Shown: positions 23,292 to 31,607, counted from the first letter of the stretch. The stretch is DNA of 36,510 nucleotides from Planctomycetota bacterium (GCA_029260755.1 JAJDCQ010000190.1:1-36510); one strand, 5' to 3'. The notes: generated by a model not told the origin, from the sequence alone. Numbers and translations: made by a program.

Positions 23292-23560
23292 CGGGCGTCT
23301 CCATCCTCGGCGAGACGTCGCCGGACGAGCGAGATGAGGTCGGCCACCGTCTCGGGCGGCGCCTCGACGTGCTCGTCGAGGATGATCCGGTAGTGGTTCT
23401 CGATCTCGGCGGCCAGGGTCGTCGCCTGGATCGAGTCGAGCCCGAGGTCCTCACGCAGCCGCGTTCCCGGCTCGATGTCGGCGGGGACCTTGCAGTCCTC
23501 GTCGAGGATGCGCGCGATGACCTTCATCACCGCGGCGGGCTCGGGCGCGGTCGCGTTCAT
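23288..23560 (-). CDS. Acyl carrier protein
   Basis: A 90-residue acidic, helical protein with the phosphopantetheine attachment site LGLDSIQ (Ser-43) after the typical loop PGTRLRED. It is a stand-alone ACP and is not next to fatty acid synthase genes. Its ATG overlaps the stop of the upstream methyltransferase gene (ATGA) and its stop overlaps the start of the FAAL gene (GTGA). It is therefore very likely the dedicated acceptor of the acyl-adenylate made by the FAAL and the donor of the acyl starter to the type III PKS. One Cys (23) precedes helix 2. No phosphopantetheinyl transferase is encoded in this window. Confidence 0.9.
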   Translation of the reverse strand: MNATAPEPAAVMKVIARILDEDCKVPADIEPGTRLREDLGLDSIQATTLAAEIENHYRIILDEHVEAPPETVADLISLVRRRLAEDGDAR

Positions 23561-24204
23561 CGAGTCTCCACCGCCTCGATCGTCTCGGGCCGCGCGTCGG
23601 GGCGCGCCTCGGCGACGCCGCCGACCGGCAGCAGCCGACCGCGGTCGGCGAACGCGTCGGCGTAGTCGTTCGCCTCGGCGAGCGCCCGCTCCTCGGTCCG
23701 GATCCGCCAGAAGAGGAGCAGCCCGTTCGCGATCGTGAAGCTCGTGGCGGTGATCCACGCGCCGTGCAGGAGCGGGACCGCTGCGATCTCGAGGATGACG
23801 CCGAGGTAGTTCGGGTGGCGGATGAAGCGGTACACGCCGCCCGCGACGACCGGCGCCTCGGGCACCGTCATCACCCGCACGCTCCAGCGCCAGCCGAGCG
23901 TCGTGATCGCGAGATACCGGAGCGTCTGCCCGAGGAGGGTCACGCCGAGCGCGACGCCGGCGAGCCAGGGCAGAAACGGCGCGCCCGTCCGCGGGTGATC
24001 GAGGAGCACCTCGACGACCATCGCGACGAACCAGGCCGTGTGCAGCAGCGCCATGACCTTGAACTGGCCGGGCGCGTGCTCGCGGCCGCCGGCGGCGATG
24101 ATGCGCGCCTCGTTGCGGCGCGAGATCGCCATCTCGACGAGGCGCTGCGCGATCAGGAGCGCGACGAGGCCGAGGAAGATGCCCTGGGTGATCCCGAGCG
24201 TCAT
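23557..24204 (-). CDS. Isoprenylcysteine carboxyl methyltransferase-like membrane protein
   Basis: A 215-residue integral membrane methyltransferase of the ICMT family (helices at about 5-22, 50-68, 78-100, 135-168). The C-terminal signature VYRFIRHPNYLGVILEIAAVPL followed by FWRIRTEERALAEAND forms the S-adenosylmethionine site of the family. In bacteria these genes commonly neighbour type III PKS genes; in Streptomyces griseus SrsB and in Bacillus subtilis BpsB they O-methylate alkylresorcinols or alkylpyrones. The ATG at 24202-24204 overlaps the stop of the PKS gene (ATGA) and its own stop overlaps the ACP start. O-methylation of the phenolic lipid is the inferred role. Confidence 0.88.
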   Translation of the reverse strand: MTLGITQGIFLGLVALLIAQRLVEMAISRRNEARIIAAGGREHAPGQFKVMALLHTAWFVAMVVEVLLDHPRTGAPFLPWLAGVALGVTLLGQTLRYLAITTLGWRWSVRVMTVPEAPVVAGGVYRFIRHPNYLGVILEIAAVPLLHGAWITATSFTIANGLLLFWRIRTEERALAEANDYADAFADRGRLLPVGGVAEARPDARPETIEAVETR

Positions 24205-25298
24205 GATGCCTCCCCCCATCGGAGGAGGACGGCCTCGGCGCAGAACGCCGGGCCCATCGCGAGGAGGAGGCCCCAGGTCCCCGGCGCGGGCGGCTCCGCG
24301 GCGAGCGTCTCGTCGAGCACCATGAGGACGCTGGCGCTCGAGAGGTTGCCGACCCGGCGGAGGCTCTCGCGGCTGGCGTCGAGGGTGCCCGGCGCGAGGT
24401 CGAGCCCGCGCTCCATCGCGTCGACCACCTTCGGCCCGCCGGGGTGACCGATCCAGACGCCGACGTCGCCGATCTCCAGGCCGTGGGCCGCGAGCAGCTC
24501 CTCGACGCCGGGCCGGAGGCGCTCCTCGGCGACGGCCGGGACGTCGGCGGAGAGGACGATCTTCATCCCCGCGTCGGTGAAGTCCCAGCCCATGACGCGT
24601 TCGGTGTCGGGGAAGAAGACCGAGCGACTGTCGACGACCCGCGGGCGCGTCGGCGCGGCGGCCGTTCCCGCGAGACGCTCGGCGGCCGGGTGCCGGTCGC
24701 CGAGCATCAGCACCGCGGCGGCTCCGTCGCCGAAGAGACCGCTGCTGACGATGTTCGCGATCGAGAGGTCGTCGCGCTGAAGCGTGAGCGAGCAGAGCTC
24801 GACCGACAGGAGGATCGCCGCCTCCTCGGGGTGGCCGGCGAGGTAGTCGGCGACGCGGGCGACGCCGGCCGCGCCCGCGAGGCAGCCGAGGCCGAAGATC
24901 GGCAGCCGCTTGAGGTGCGCCGGGAACGGGATGCGGTTCATCAGCCGGGCGTCGATGGAGGGCACGGCCAGGCCGGTGACGGTCGTGAAGGTGAGCTGGC
25001 TCACCTCGGACGGCGGAATCCCGGCCGTCTCGAGGAGCTTGCCCGTCGCCTCGGTCGCGAGGTCGAGGGCGACCTCGATCCACGCGTCGTTGTGGCCGCC
25101 GAATCCGCCGAGCTCATCGTAGCGGGGAATTGGCAACGCGAGGTGACGCCCCCCGACCAGTACGTTTCGGTGGATCGCCTCCAACCGTCCCAGGTTGAAA
25201 TGACGCGTCGCCCACCGCTCACGAAGCGCCTCGATGAGGGCTTCCTGATCGTAGTAGTGGGGCGGAAAGGCGGTGGAGGTAGCCGCGATGAAGGGCAT
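24201..25298 (-). CDS. Type III polyketide synthase
   Basis: A 365-residue chalcone-synthase-superfamily enzyme of normal length. The Cys-His-Asn catalytic triad is visible: Cys-139 in PIFGLGCLAGAAGVARVADY, His-285 in WIGHPGGPKVV and Asn-318 in VGNLSSAS; GLLLAMGPAFCAEAVLLRW is the conserved C-terminal Gly-rich segment. Such enzymes extend an acyl starter with malonyl-CoA and cyclise the product to alkylresorcinols or alkylpyrones. The adjoining FAAL and ACP suggest a long-chain acyl-ACP starter, as with Azotobacter ArsB/ArsC, instead of acyl-CoA. A strong promoter lies about 70 bp upstream of the ATG at 25298. First gene of the coupled PKS-methyltransferase-ACP-FAAL run. Product class, resorcinol or pyrone, cannot be decided by eye. 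Confidence 0.92.
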   Translation of the reverse strand: MPFIAATSTAFPPHYYDQEALIEALRERWATRHFNLGRLEAIHRNVLVGGRHLALPIPRYDELGGFGGHNDAWIEVALDLATEATGKLLETAGIPPSEVSQLTFTTVTGLAVPSIDARLMNRIPFPAHLKRLPIFGLGCLAGAAGVARVADYLAGHPEEAAILLSVELCSLTLQRDDLSIANIVSSGLFGDGAAAVLMLGDRHPAAERLAGTAAAPTRPRVVDSRSVFFPDTERVMGWDFTDAGMKIVLSADVPAVAEERLRPGVEELLAAHGLEIGDVGVWIGHPGGPKVVDAMERGLDLAPGTLDASRESLRRVGNLSSASVLMVLDETLAAEPPAPGTWGLLLAMGPAFCAEAVLLRWGEAS

Positions 25299-25367
25299 CG
25301 GTCTCTTCTTCGTCTCGGTCTGGCCGCCCGGACGGGAAGCGTCGGACCGGGGAATCCCCGATGCGCC

Positions 25368-25395
25368 ACCATAAGGTTCGGCCGAGGGGTGTCAA
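25368..25395 (-). promoter_or_regulatory. sigma70-like promoter of the type III PKS operon
   Basis: On the minus strand a perfect TTGACA (25390-25395) is followed after 16 bp by TATGGT (25368-25373). The TGA stop of the upstream methyltransferase gene (25392-25394) lies inside the -35 box. The predicted transcript would start near 25361, giving a leader of about 60 bases before the PKS ATG. Confidence 0.55.
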
Positions 25396-26087
25396 GCAGC
25401 GGTTTTCACGCGGTCACGCGGTGCGGCACGGCTCGCGACGCGGCCTCGCGCCTGCGTTTCGGCCGGAAGAGGTCGTTCGTGCGGACGCAGGCCGGGGAGG
25501 AGCGGCACCGCCGCGACGTATCGAGTCCACGCCTCGCCGAGCGTCCTCCGGAGCCGCTTCTCCTTGTGGGCGACGCCGATGACGAGGTAGCCCGTCCAGA
25601 CGGTCGCGGCGAGGAGGTGGCCGGTCGTCATCGAGGGCGTCACCCAGAGCATCACGAGCATGGCGACGTAGATGGGATGACGGGTGAATCGGAACGGTCC
25701 GACGCGGGGGAGCGGATACGCCCGCGGCCGGCGTCCGTGGAGGTGGTCGAGCAGGCTGCCGAGCCCGGGCTGACGGAGCGGCCCGGTGAGGAGCATGCTC
25801 GTCGCCATGAGGGCCCACCCCGCGGCGTGCACGCCGAGCAGGACGGTGCCGCCCCACCCCTCGAATGACCAGAGGTGCCCGGGGAGCTCCTGCCACAGGG
25901 CGACGACGGCGATCAGGCTCAGGCTGGCGATCAGTCCGTACGCGGCGGGGATCACGTTCTTCGGGACGAGCCGTCCGAGGAGTCGCTTGCCGCTCGGGCG
26001 CAGGAGGAGACTGTGCGGGACGGCCCAGCCGACGAGCAGGGCGAGGTCGACGGCGACGCGGGCGGCGATCGAAGGGACGGCGGGCAT
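25392..26087 (-). CDS. MddA/NnrU-like membrane methyltransferase
   Basis: A 231-residue polytopic protein (about five helices) of the isoprenylcysteine methyltransferase superfamily. VGPFRFTRHPIYVAMLVMLWVTPSM followed by TGHLLAATVWTGYLVIGVAHKEKRLRRTLGEAW resembles the MddA methanethiol S-methyltransferase/NnrU branch, where the His-Pro and the late acidic/basic pair bind S-adenosylmethionine. The first Glu of the usual E-E pair reads HKEKR here, so the match is imperfect. It begins 3 bp after the 43-residue membrane protein and ends 93 bp before the PKS gene, whose promoter overlaps its stop. The substrate is unknown; a second methylation of the PKS product is possible but unproven. Confidence 0.7.
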   Translation of the reverse strand: MPAVPSIAARVAVDLALLVGWAVPHSLLLRPSGKRLLGRLVPKNVIPAAYGLIASLSLIAVVALWQELPGHLWSFEGWGGTVLLGVHAAGWALMATSMLLTGPLRQPGLGSLLDHLHGRRPRAYPLPRVGPFRFTRHPIYVAMLVMLWVTPSMTTGHLLAATVWTGYLVIGVAHKEKRLRRTLGEAWTRYVAAVPLLPGLRPHERPLPAETQARGRVASRAAPRDRVKTAA

Positions 26088-26090
26088 CGG

Positions 26091-26222
26091 TCAGGCTCCG
26101 GCGAGGAGGAACCAGGCGAGGCTGGCGATCGAGAGGGGGAAGGCGATCGCGGTCACGAGGCCGATGGCGGCGAGCGCGGCGCGGCTCGCGACGAGCGGCT
26201 CGGGCGGGCGGGGGGCGGTCAC
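26091..26222 (-). CDS. 43-aa single-helix membrane protein
   Basis: This tiny gene uses a GTG start (26220-26222) that overlaps the YceI stop as GTGA and ends 3 bp before the MddA-like gene, so it sits tightly inside the operon. After a short Pro-rich cytoplasmic-looking start, residues about 15-41 (ALAAIGLVTAIAFPLSIASL...) form one long or two short membrane helices. No family is recognised. Coupled translation at both ends supports its being real. It may be a small partner of the neighbouring membrane methyltransferase. Confidence 0.6.
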   Translation of the reverse strand: MTAPRPPEPLVASRAALAAIGLVTAIAFPLSIASLAWFLLAGA

Positions 26223-26911
26223 GACCGCTTCTCCTTCGTCGCGCCGGGACGGGCGACGATCTCGAACGAGAGGTCGACGACGTCCTTGACCTTCACCGTT
26301 CCGAGGAACGCCGAGTAGGGCTCGATCCCGAAGTCGGTCTGACGCAGCTTCACGGCGCCGGCGACGGTGAGGTCGCCGTCCTCGCCGGGGAGGACGGTGA
26401 CCGCGATCTTCATCGATCGCGTGACGCCGTGGAGCTCGAGGTCGCCGGTCACCACGAGGCGTCGGAGGCCGGGCGCGTCGCCGGGCTCGGCGGCGGCGCT
26501 CGCGACCTTCGTCGATCGGAAGAGGATCCGCGGGTGGTCCGCCACCTCGAGGACGTCCTCGTCCATGTTCTCCTTGATGTCGGCCAGGTCGTCCTCGTCG
26601 ACGCCCGGGTCCACCACCTCGAGCGAGGCCGCAGTGACCTCGAAGCGAACGTGGCCGCGCTCGGGCCGGGCGGCGTCCCACGCGATCGCGCCCTCCAGTC
26701 TTCGGGCCTCGATCACGTGGTCGTGGCCGAACCCGGAGAGGAGGCCGTCCTTCCAGACCTTCACGGTGAGCTTGCTCGCCGGTCCGTCGATCGAGAGCTC
26801 GGGCGGTCCGTCGTCGGCTCGCGCGGTCGCGCCGGCGAGCAGGGCGATGGCCGCGAGAGAGATCGCGGCGGTGGCGCTGCGGCGAGGTCGGGACGGTGGG
26901 GTCGATCGCAT
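26219..26911 (-). CDS. YceI family lipid-binding periplasmic protein
   Basis: A 230-residue protein with a twin-basic N-terminus and signal peptide (cleavage likely after ATARA, about residue 32). The mature part matches the YceI lipocalin-like beta-barrel: SKLTVKVWKDGLLSGFGHDHVIEA at the start, the central FRSTKV and LVVTGDLELHGVTRSMKIAV, and KLRQTDFGIEPYSAFLGTVKVKDVVDLSFEI near the end. YceI proteins bind polyisoprenoid and other amphiphilic lipids in the periplasm. It is the first gene of a run of same-strand genes leading into the type III PKS operon, so it may bind or carry the lipid product; this is inference. The neighbouring 208-bp gap (26912-27119) holds divergent promoters, of which only a weak TAGAAT at 27093-27098 (+) is seen. 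Confidence 0.85.
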   Translation of the reverse strand: MRSTPPSRPRRSATAAISLAAIALLAGATARADDGPPELSIDGPASKLTVKVWKDGLLSGFGHDHVIEARRLEGAIAWDAARPERGHVRFEVTAASLEVVDPGVDEDDLADIKENMDEDVLEVADHPRILFRSTKVASAAAEPGDAPGLRRLVVTGDLELHGVTRSMKIAVTVLPGEDGDLTVAGAVKLRQTDFGIEPYSAFLGTVKVKDVVDLSFEIVARPGATKEKRS

Positions 26912-27119
26912 GGTGGGCTCGCTCCTTCACCCGGGGAGAAGCAACCGACGGGCCATGCACGCCGACGCTTGCGGCGTCGAGGGTTGCGGCCGAGGGCGCA
27001 CGACGACGGCGACGAGATTACCGGTGCGCGGTTGTAGAAAGGTCCGCCGTCGGGATCGGCGCGCCGACGTCGCGCGATCTCGTTCCGCGGCATAGAATGC
27101 TGCCCCTCGAGAGGCCGAC

Positions 27120-29678
27120 ATGATCGCCAGGCTCCCTGCTCCGCTCGTCTTTCTCGGCGCGGCGCTCGTCGCGTTCGTCGCGTCCCCGGCCCCGGTCCGC
27201 GGGCAGGACGCGCCGCCGCCGTCGCCCCGCCCCTACGTGGGCATCCAGATGGAGGCGATCGAGCTCGCCGGCCCCGCGGGGGGCACTCACGGCGCGATCC
27301 GTCTCGTGCAGGTCGTCGGCGGGACCGGCGCCGAGGCCGCCGGCCTCGTCGCGGGCGACATCATCATCGGGTTGGAAGCGAAGCGGTTCGACGTCGGCAA
27401 GGACGCCGTCCTCGACGCCTTCCGCGCCGCGCTCGCCGACGCGAAGCCGGGCGACGCGCTCCCGGTCCTCGCCCTCCGGAATCGGATCCGCCTCTCGGCC
27501 GCCGAGGGCGAGCGGGTCCTCGACGATCCGGACGCGGTCCTCGCCGACCTGCGCGGCGTCCTGCGCGAGCGCCCGGCCGGGACGCGGGTGCGGGTCGAGG
27601 GCGTCCGCGAGGAGACCGTCTCGACGGTGACGATCGTGCTCGGGGCGCGCCCCGAGGAGGTCGCGGCGATGTCGATGCCGCCGAACGCCGAGCTCCTCGG
27701 CGGTCGGAGCTACGAGCGGCCCGCGTTCTCGCCGCTCCTCGAGAGCTGGGTCGAGCGCTTCGAGCTCGGCGATCCGACCGCCGATCTGCGACGACGGCTC
27801 GCCGCCCTCCACGATCGGGCCGACCCGTTCCGCCTCGGCGCCGTCGCCTACGTTCACCGGGATCCGCTCGCGCTGCACGGGATCACCCTCGAGGCGCGCG
27901 ACGAGGTCGCGTCGGCGGCGCGCGAGGGCGGCGTGAGGCCGCTCGTCGAGGCGGCGCGACGGCGGCTCGAGCTCGAGCCGGTCGCGGCCGGCGGCGCAGG
28001 CGCCGACGCGCTCTCACCGGCGCCGGCGCCGCCGGCGGTCGGCGCCGACCTGAACGCCCACCTCGACTGGCTGGTCGCGACGATCGAGGCCGCCGCGGCG
28101 CGGGTCGAGCGCGCGTTCGCGGGGCTCACCGACGAGGAGCGCGCCTTCCTCGTCGAGCACCACCTCCGGCTGACCGAGCGCTTCGAGACCGACATCTACA
28201 TCCACACCGACGAGGATGCCGAGCGGCAGGCGATCAACCGACGCACGATCGAGCTCGCGGCGCGGGTCGACCGCGCGGCGCTCCTCGACGCGGCCCGCGT
28301 CGCGGCGGCGATCGCCGACCCGACCTACCTGGCGCAGCTCCGCGCCGACCTCGACGCGAGCGGCGCGGACCTCTCGCGCGGCTGGATCGGGCGGCGGAAC
28401 ACGCCGCTCGGGCGGGTCGCGATCGCGGGAACCGGTCGTCATTGGCACCGTGAGGGGGCGAGCGCCGTCCTGATCGACCTCGGCGGGGATGACTTCCACG
28501 CGAACCGCGCCGGGGCGTCGGTTCCCGGCAGCGTGCCCGTCTCGGTCGTCTGCGACCTCGGCGGCGACGACTCCTACGAGAGCACCGAGGCGGGCACCCA
28601 GGGCGCGGGCGTCCTCGGCGTCGGCCTGCTCTACGACGCGGCCGGCGACGACCACTACATCGCGCTCCGCCACGCCCAGGGCGCGTCGTTCCTCGGCGTC
28701 GGCGTCCTCGCCGACGCGGGCGGCGGCGCCGACGTCTACCGCGGCCACGCGTTCGTGCAGGGGAGCGGGCTGTTCGGCGCCGGCGTCCTCGCCGACGACG
28801 GCGGCGACGATCGCTACGAGGCGCACGTGATGGCGCAGGCGGTCGGGATGGCCGGCGGCGCGGGCGTCCTCGCGGACGTCGCGGGCGACGACCACTACTA
28901 CGCCAAGGGCAGCTACCCGACCGGCTACGGGACCAAGGGCGTCTTCGAGGGGTGGAGCCAGGGGTGCGCGGTCGGCTTCCGGACGCTCGCCTCGGGTGGC
29001 CTGGCGCTCCTCTGGGACGGCGGCGGCGTCGATCGGCTCGAGGCGGGCAACTTCTGCCAGGGCGGCGGCTACTACTTCGGGATCGGCCTCCTCGTCGCGG
29101 ACGGCGCCGAGGGCGACCGCTACATCGGGAGCCGCTACGCCCAGGGGTTCACCGCCCATCAGGCGATCGGCGCGTTCGTCGAGCGCGGCGGCGACGATCG
29201 CTACGAGACGCGCCACGCGGTGGCCCAGGGCCTCGCCTGGGACGAGAGCGTCACCCTGTTCCTCGACGAGGCCGGCGACGACCACTACGGCGGCGGGACC
29301 GGCTTCAGTCAGGGCGCGAGCGCGCACAACGCGATCACGCTCTTCTGGGACCGCGCGGGCGCCGACCACTACGACGCGGGGCAGGCCGTCGGTCGCTCGG
29401 GGCCGAACGACTACCACGGGGGGACCAGCCTCTCGCTCTTCATCGATGAGGGCGCGGGCGAGGATCGCTTCCGACACGCCGACTCGGTCGGGCGCGACCC
29501 CGCCCGATCGGGCGAGGCGCACGGGATCGCCGTCGACCTCGCCGGCAGCGTCGAGGCCGCGGTGGCGGCCCTGCGCGGCGAGGCCCCCCCCGCGGAGCCA
29601 CCGAGCTCGCCCGAGCCGAGCCCCCCGGCGACGCCGCCATCGGGCTCGGGGTCGTCGAGCGGTCCCTACAGGCGCTGA
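27120..29678 (+). CDS. Secreted PDZ protein with about twelve GDDxY repeats
   Basis: An 852-residue exported protein. Residues 1-29 are a signal peptide (cleavage near VRGQ-DA). A PDZ domain spans about 38-120 (YVGIQMEAIEL; GTGAEAAGLVAGDIIIGLEAKRFD). A helical region of about 320 residues follows. From about 449 to 808 there are some twelve units of 26-30 residues with the pattern hydrophobic-h-h-D-x-x-GDD-x-Y-x(5-7)-AQG-x(4)-G-x-G, for example VLADDGGDDRYEAHVMAQAV. The regular Gly-Asp-Asp and Gln-Gly spacing suggests a beta-solenoid, perhaps with bound calcium. The C-terminus is Pro/Ser-rich. I do not recognise this repeat as a named family. The ATG follows GAGAGG; the Sel1 gene starts 20 bp downstream and is probably co-transcribed. 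Confidence 0.8.
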   Translation: MIARLPAPLVFLGAALVAFVASPAPVRGQDAPPPSPRPYVGIQMEAIELAGPAGGTHGAIRLVQVVGGTGAEAAGLVAGDIIIGLEAKRFDVGKDAVLDAFRAALADAKPGDALPVLALRNRIRLSAAEGERVLDDPDAVLADLRGVLRERPAGTRVRVEGVREETVSTVTIVLGARPEEVAAMSMPPNAELLGGRSYERPAFSPLLESWVERFELGDPTADLRRRLAALHDRADPFRLGAVAYVHRDPLALHGITLEARDEVASAAREGGVRPLVEAARRRLELEPVAAGGAGADALSPAPAPPAVGADLNAHLDWLVATIEAAAARVERAFAGLTDEERAFLVEHHLRLTERFETDIYIHTDEDAERQAINRRTIELAARVDRAALLDAARVAAAIADPTYLAQLRADLDASGADLSRGWIGRRNTPLGRVAIAGTGRHWHREGASAVLIDLGGDDFHANRAGASVPGSVPVSVVCDLGGDDSYESTEAGTQGAGVLGVGLLYDAAGDDHYIALRHAQGASFLGVGVLADAGGGADVYRGHAFVQGSGLFGAGVLADDGGDDRYEAHVMAQAVGMAGGAGVLADVAGDDHYYAKGSYPTGYGTKGVFEGWSQGCAVGFRTLASGGLALLWDGGGVDRLEAGNFCQGGGYYFGIGLLVADGAEGDRYIGSRYAQGFTAHQAIGAFVERGGDDRYETRHAVAQGLAWDESVTLFLDEAGDDHYGGGTGFSQGASAHNAITLFWDRAGADHYDAGQAVGRSGPNDYHGGTSLSLFIDEGAGEDRFRHADSVGRDPARSGEAHGIAVDLAGSVEAAVAALRGEAPPAEPPSSPEPSPPATPPSGSGSSSGPYRR

Positions 29679-29698
29679 CGACGGAGCAGGCAGAAGCG

Positions 29699-31390
29699 AT
29701 GACCGACGACACCGCGAAGACGGACCCGGGAGGCGACGCCGCCTACGACGAGGGGCTCGCGCGCTACCGTGACGCCGACTACGGCGCCGCCCGGATCGCG
29801 TGGGCGACGGCCGCGGACGCCGGCCACGCCCTCGCCCAGTTCGGCCTCGCCCGCCTCGAGCAGAGCGGGCTGACCGGAGAGGTCGACGACGCAGCGGCCA
29901 AGAGGTGGCTCGAGGCGGCCCTCGCTCAGCCCGACGCGCCGGCGCGGGCCGAGATCGCGGCCGCCGGCGGCGACGTCGTGGCGCAGTTCCTCCTCGGCTG
30001 GCTCGCCGACAAGGGCGAGGGCGGGCGGGCGCGCGACGACGCCGCCGCCGTGCTCTGGTACCGACGAGGCGCCGACCTCGGCTTCCCCGACGCGCAGTGC
30101 AACCTCGGCTGCCTCTACGCGGAGGGACGCGGCGTCGAGCAGGACGTCGGCCAGGCGGTCCTCTGGCTCCGGCGCGCCGCCGAGCAGGGGCTCGCGGCCG
30201 GCCAGTACAACCTCGGGATCCTCTGTCATCAGGGTCACGGTCTCCCGCGCGACGAGATCCAGGCGCGCTCGTGGATGCGGCAGGCGGCCGAGAAGGGGCT
30301 CGCCGAGGCGCAGTACAACCTCGCCGTCCTTCTCGACCGCGGCGACGGCGGCGCGGTCGACGTCGAGGGGGCCGCGAGCTGGGCGCGCCGGGCGGCCGAG
30401 CTCGGCCTCGCGCCGGCGCAGGGGATGCTCGGCGGGATGTTCTACCGCGGGCGCGGCGTCCCCCACGACCTCGGGCAGGCCGAGGCGTGGCTCCGGAAGG
30501 CGGCCGACGCCGGCGTCGCCCTCGCCCGCGCCCTCCTCGGCGAGATGAGCTACCACGGCCACGGGGTCGCGAAGAGCCTCGACGAGGCGATCCGGTGGTT
30601 CGAGCTCGCCGCCGAGTCGAACCACCCCGAGGCGCTCTTCAACCTCGCGCAGCTCCACCGCGCCGGCGAGGGGTTCCCCGAGGACCCCGGCTGCGCCCGC
30701 GAGCTCTGGACGCGCGCGGCCGAGCTCGGCCACGCCGGCGCCCAGTTCTGCCTCGGCCGGCTGCATCAGATCGGCGACGGCGTGCCCGCCGACCTCGGCG
30801 TGGCCGTCGAGTGGTTCCGGAAGGCGGCGGCGCAGGGGCAGGCGGACGCGCAGAACGAGCTCGGCCAGATCCGCGAGAGCGGCGTCGAGGGCGGAGGTCC
30901 CGACGTCGCCTCGGCCGTCCACCTCTACGAGCAGGCGGCCGAGCAGGGGCATCCGTGGGGGCTCTTCAACCTCGGGAACCTCCACGAGCGGGGCGACGGC
31001 GTCGACCAGAGCTTCGACCGCGCCATCGAGCTCTACCGGAAGGCCGCCGACGCCGGCCTCGCGGCGGCGTGGTTCAGCCTCGGAACGCTCCACCTCGACG
31101 GCGACGGCGTCGAGCAGAGCGACGACAAGGCGCTGAAGCACTTCGAGAGGGCGGCCGCGCTCGGCGACGCGCGCGCCCTCTACACCCTCGGAGACATGTA
31201 CCGGACGGGCGATGGCGTCGCGGCGGAGGACCCGGCGAAGGCGGTCGGTTACTACCGCGGCGCGGCCGACCAGGGCTACGCCCTCGCGCGGACGATCCTC
31301 GCCCAGATGGCCGAGGACGGGAGCGCCGAGGCGAAGATCGCCATCGACGAGCTCGGCCCGGCCGGCGGGGACGAAGCGATCGAGGTCTGA
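29699..31390 (+). CDS. Sel1-like repeat protein
   Basis: A 563-residue protein made almost entirely of Sel1-like repeats. After an N-terminal TPR-like part (1-90) there are about twelve complete 36-residue units with the pattern A-x-A-x-x-x-LG-x-x-Y-x-x-G-x-GV-x-x-D-x-x-x-A-x-x-W-x-x-x-AA-x-x-G, for example DAQCNLGCLYAEGRGVEQDV. The units stack as an alpha-solenoid that binds other proteins. There is no signal peptide or membrane helix, so it should be cytoplasmic, unlike its secreted upstream neighbour. It begins 20 bp after that gene behind GGAGCAGGCAGA. A scaffold or regulator role is typical for the family; no partner is evident. Confidence 0.85.
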   Translation: MTDDTAKTDPGGDAAYDEGLARYRDADYGAARIAWATAADAGHALAQFGLARLEQSGLTGEVDDAAAKRWLEAALAQPDAPARAEIAAAGGDVVAQFLLGWLADKGEGGRARDDAAAVLWYRRGADLGFPDAQCNLGCLYAEGRGVEQDVGQAVLWLRRAAEQGLAAGQYNLGILCHQGHGLPRDEIQARSWMRQAAEKGLAEAQYNLAVLLDRGDGGAVDVEGAASWARRAAELGLAPAQGMLGGMFYRGRGVPHDLGQAEAWLRKAADAGVALARALLGEMSYHGHGVAKSLDEAIRWFELAAESNHPEALFNLAQLHRAGEGFPEDPGCARELWTRAAELGHAGAQFCLGRLHQIGDGVPADLGVAVEWFRKAAAQGQADAQNELGQIRESGVEGGGPDVASAVHLYEQAAEQGHPWGLFNLGNLHERGDGVDQSFDRAIELYRKAADAGLAAAWFSLGTLHLDGDGVEQSDDKALKHFERAAALGDARALYTLGDMYRTGDGVAAEDPAKAVGYYRGAADQGYALARTILAQMAEDGSAEAKIAIDELGPAGGDEAIEV

Positions 31391-31508
31391 CCGATCGCCG
31401 CTCCTCCCTCCGTGGCCCAACCGGTACGGGACCGCACGGTCGAGAGGCGAGGCGAGGAGCTCATCTACCTCCGAACCCGCTCCCTCGACCCGCAGCTGGG
31501 CCGAGCCT

Positions 31509-31549
31509 CTAGTGTGAATCGAAGGGGTCAGGTCCAGGAATCACACTAG
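31509..31549. repeat. REP-like inverted repeat, copy 1
   Basis: CTAGTGTGA (31509-31517) pairs perfectly with TCACACTAG (31541-31549); the arms can be extended with one mismatch. The interior carries GGGGTCAGGTCC, the reverse complement of the core of copy 2. Copy 1 and copy 2 are therefore in opposite orientation. Confidence 0.75.
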
Positions 31550-31575
31550 CGATCTGTCGAAGCCACTCCGGTGCC

Positions 31576-31607
31576 GTGACCTGGCCCCTCGGGAGTGACC
31601 TGGCCCC
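31576..31607 (+). repeat. 13-bp direct repeat between the two hairpins
   Basis: GTGACCTGGCCCC occurs at 31576-31588 and again at 31595-31607. It is a variant of the hairpin core (ACCTGACCCC becomes ACCTGGCCCC), so these are likely partial or diverged copies of the same element. Confidence 0.65.
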
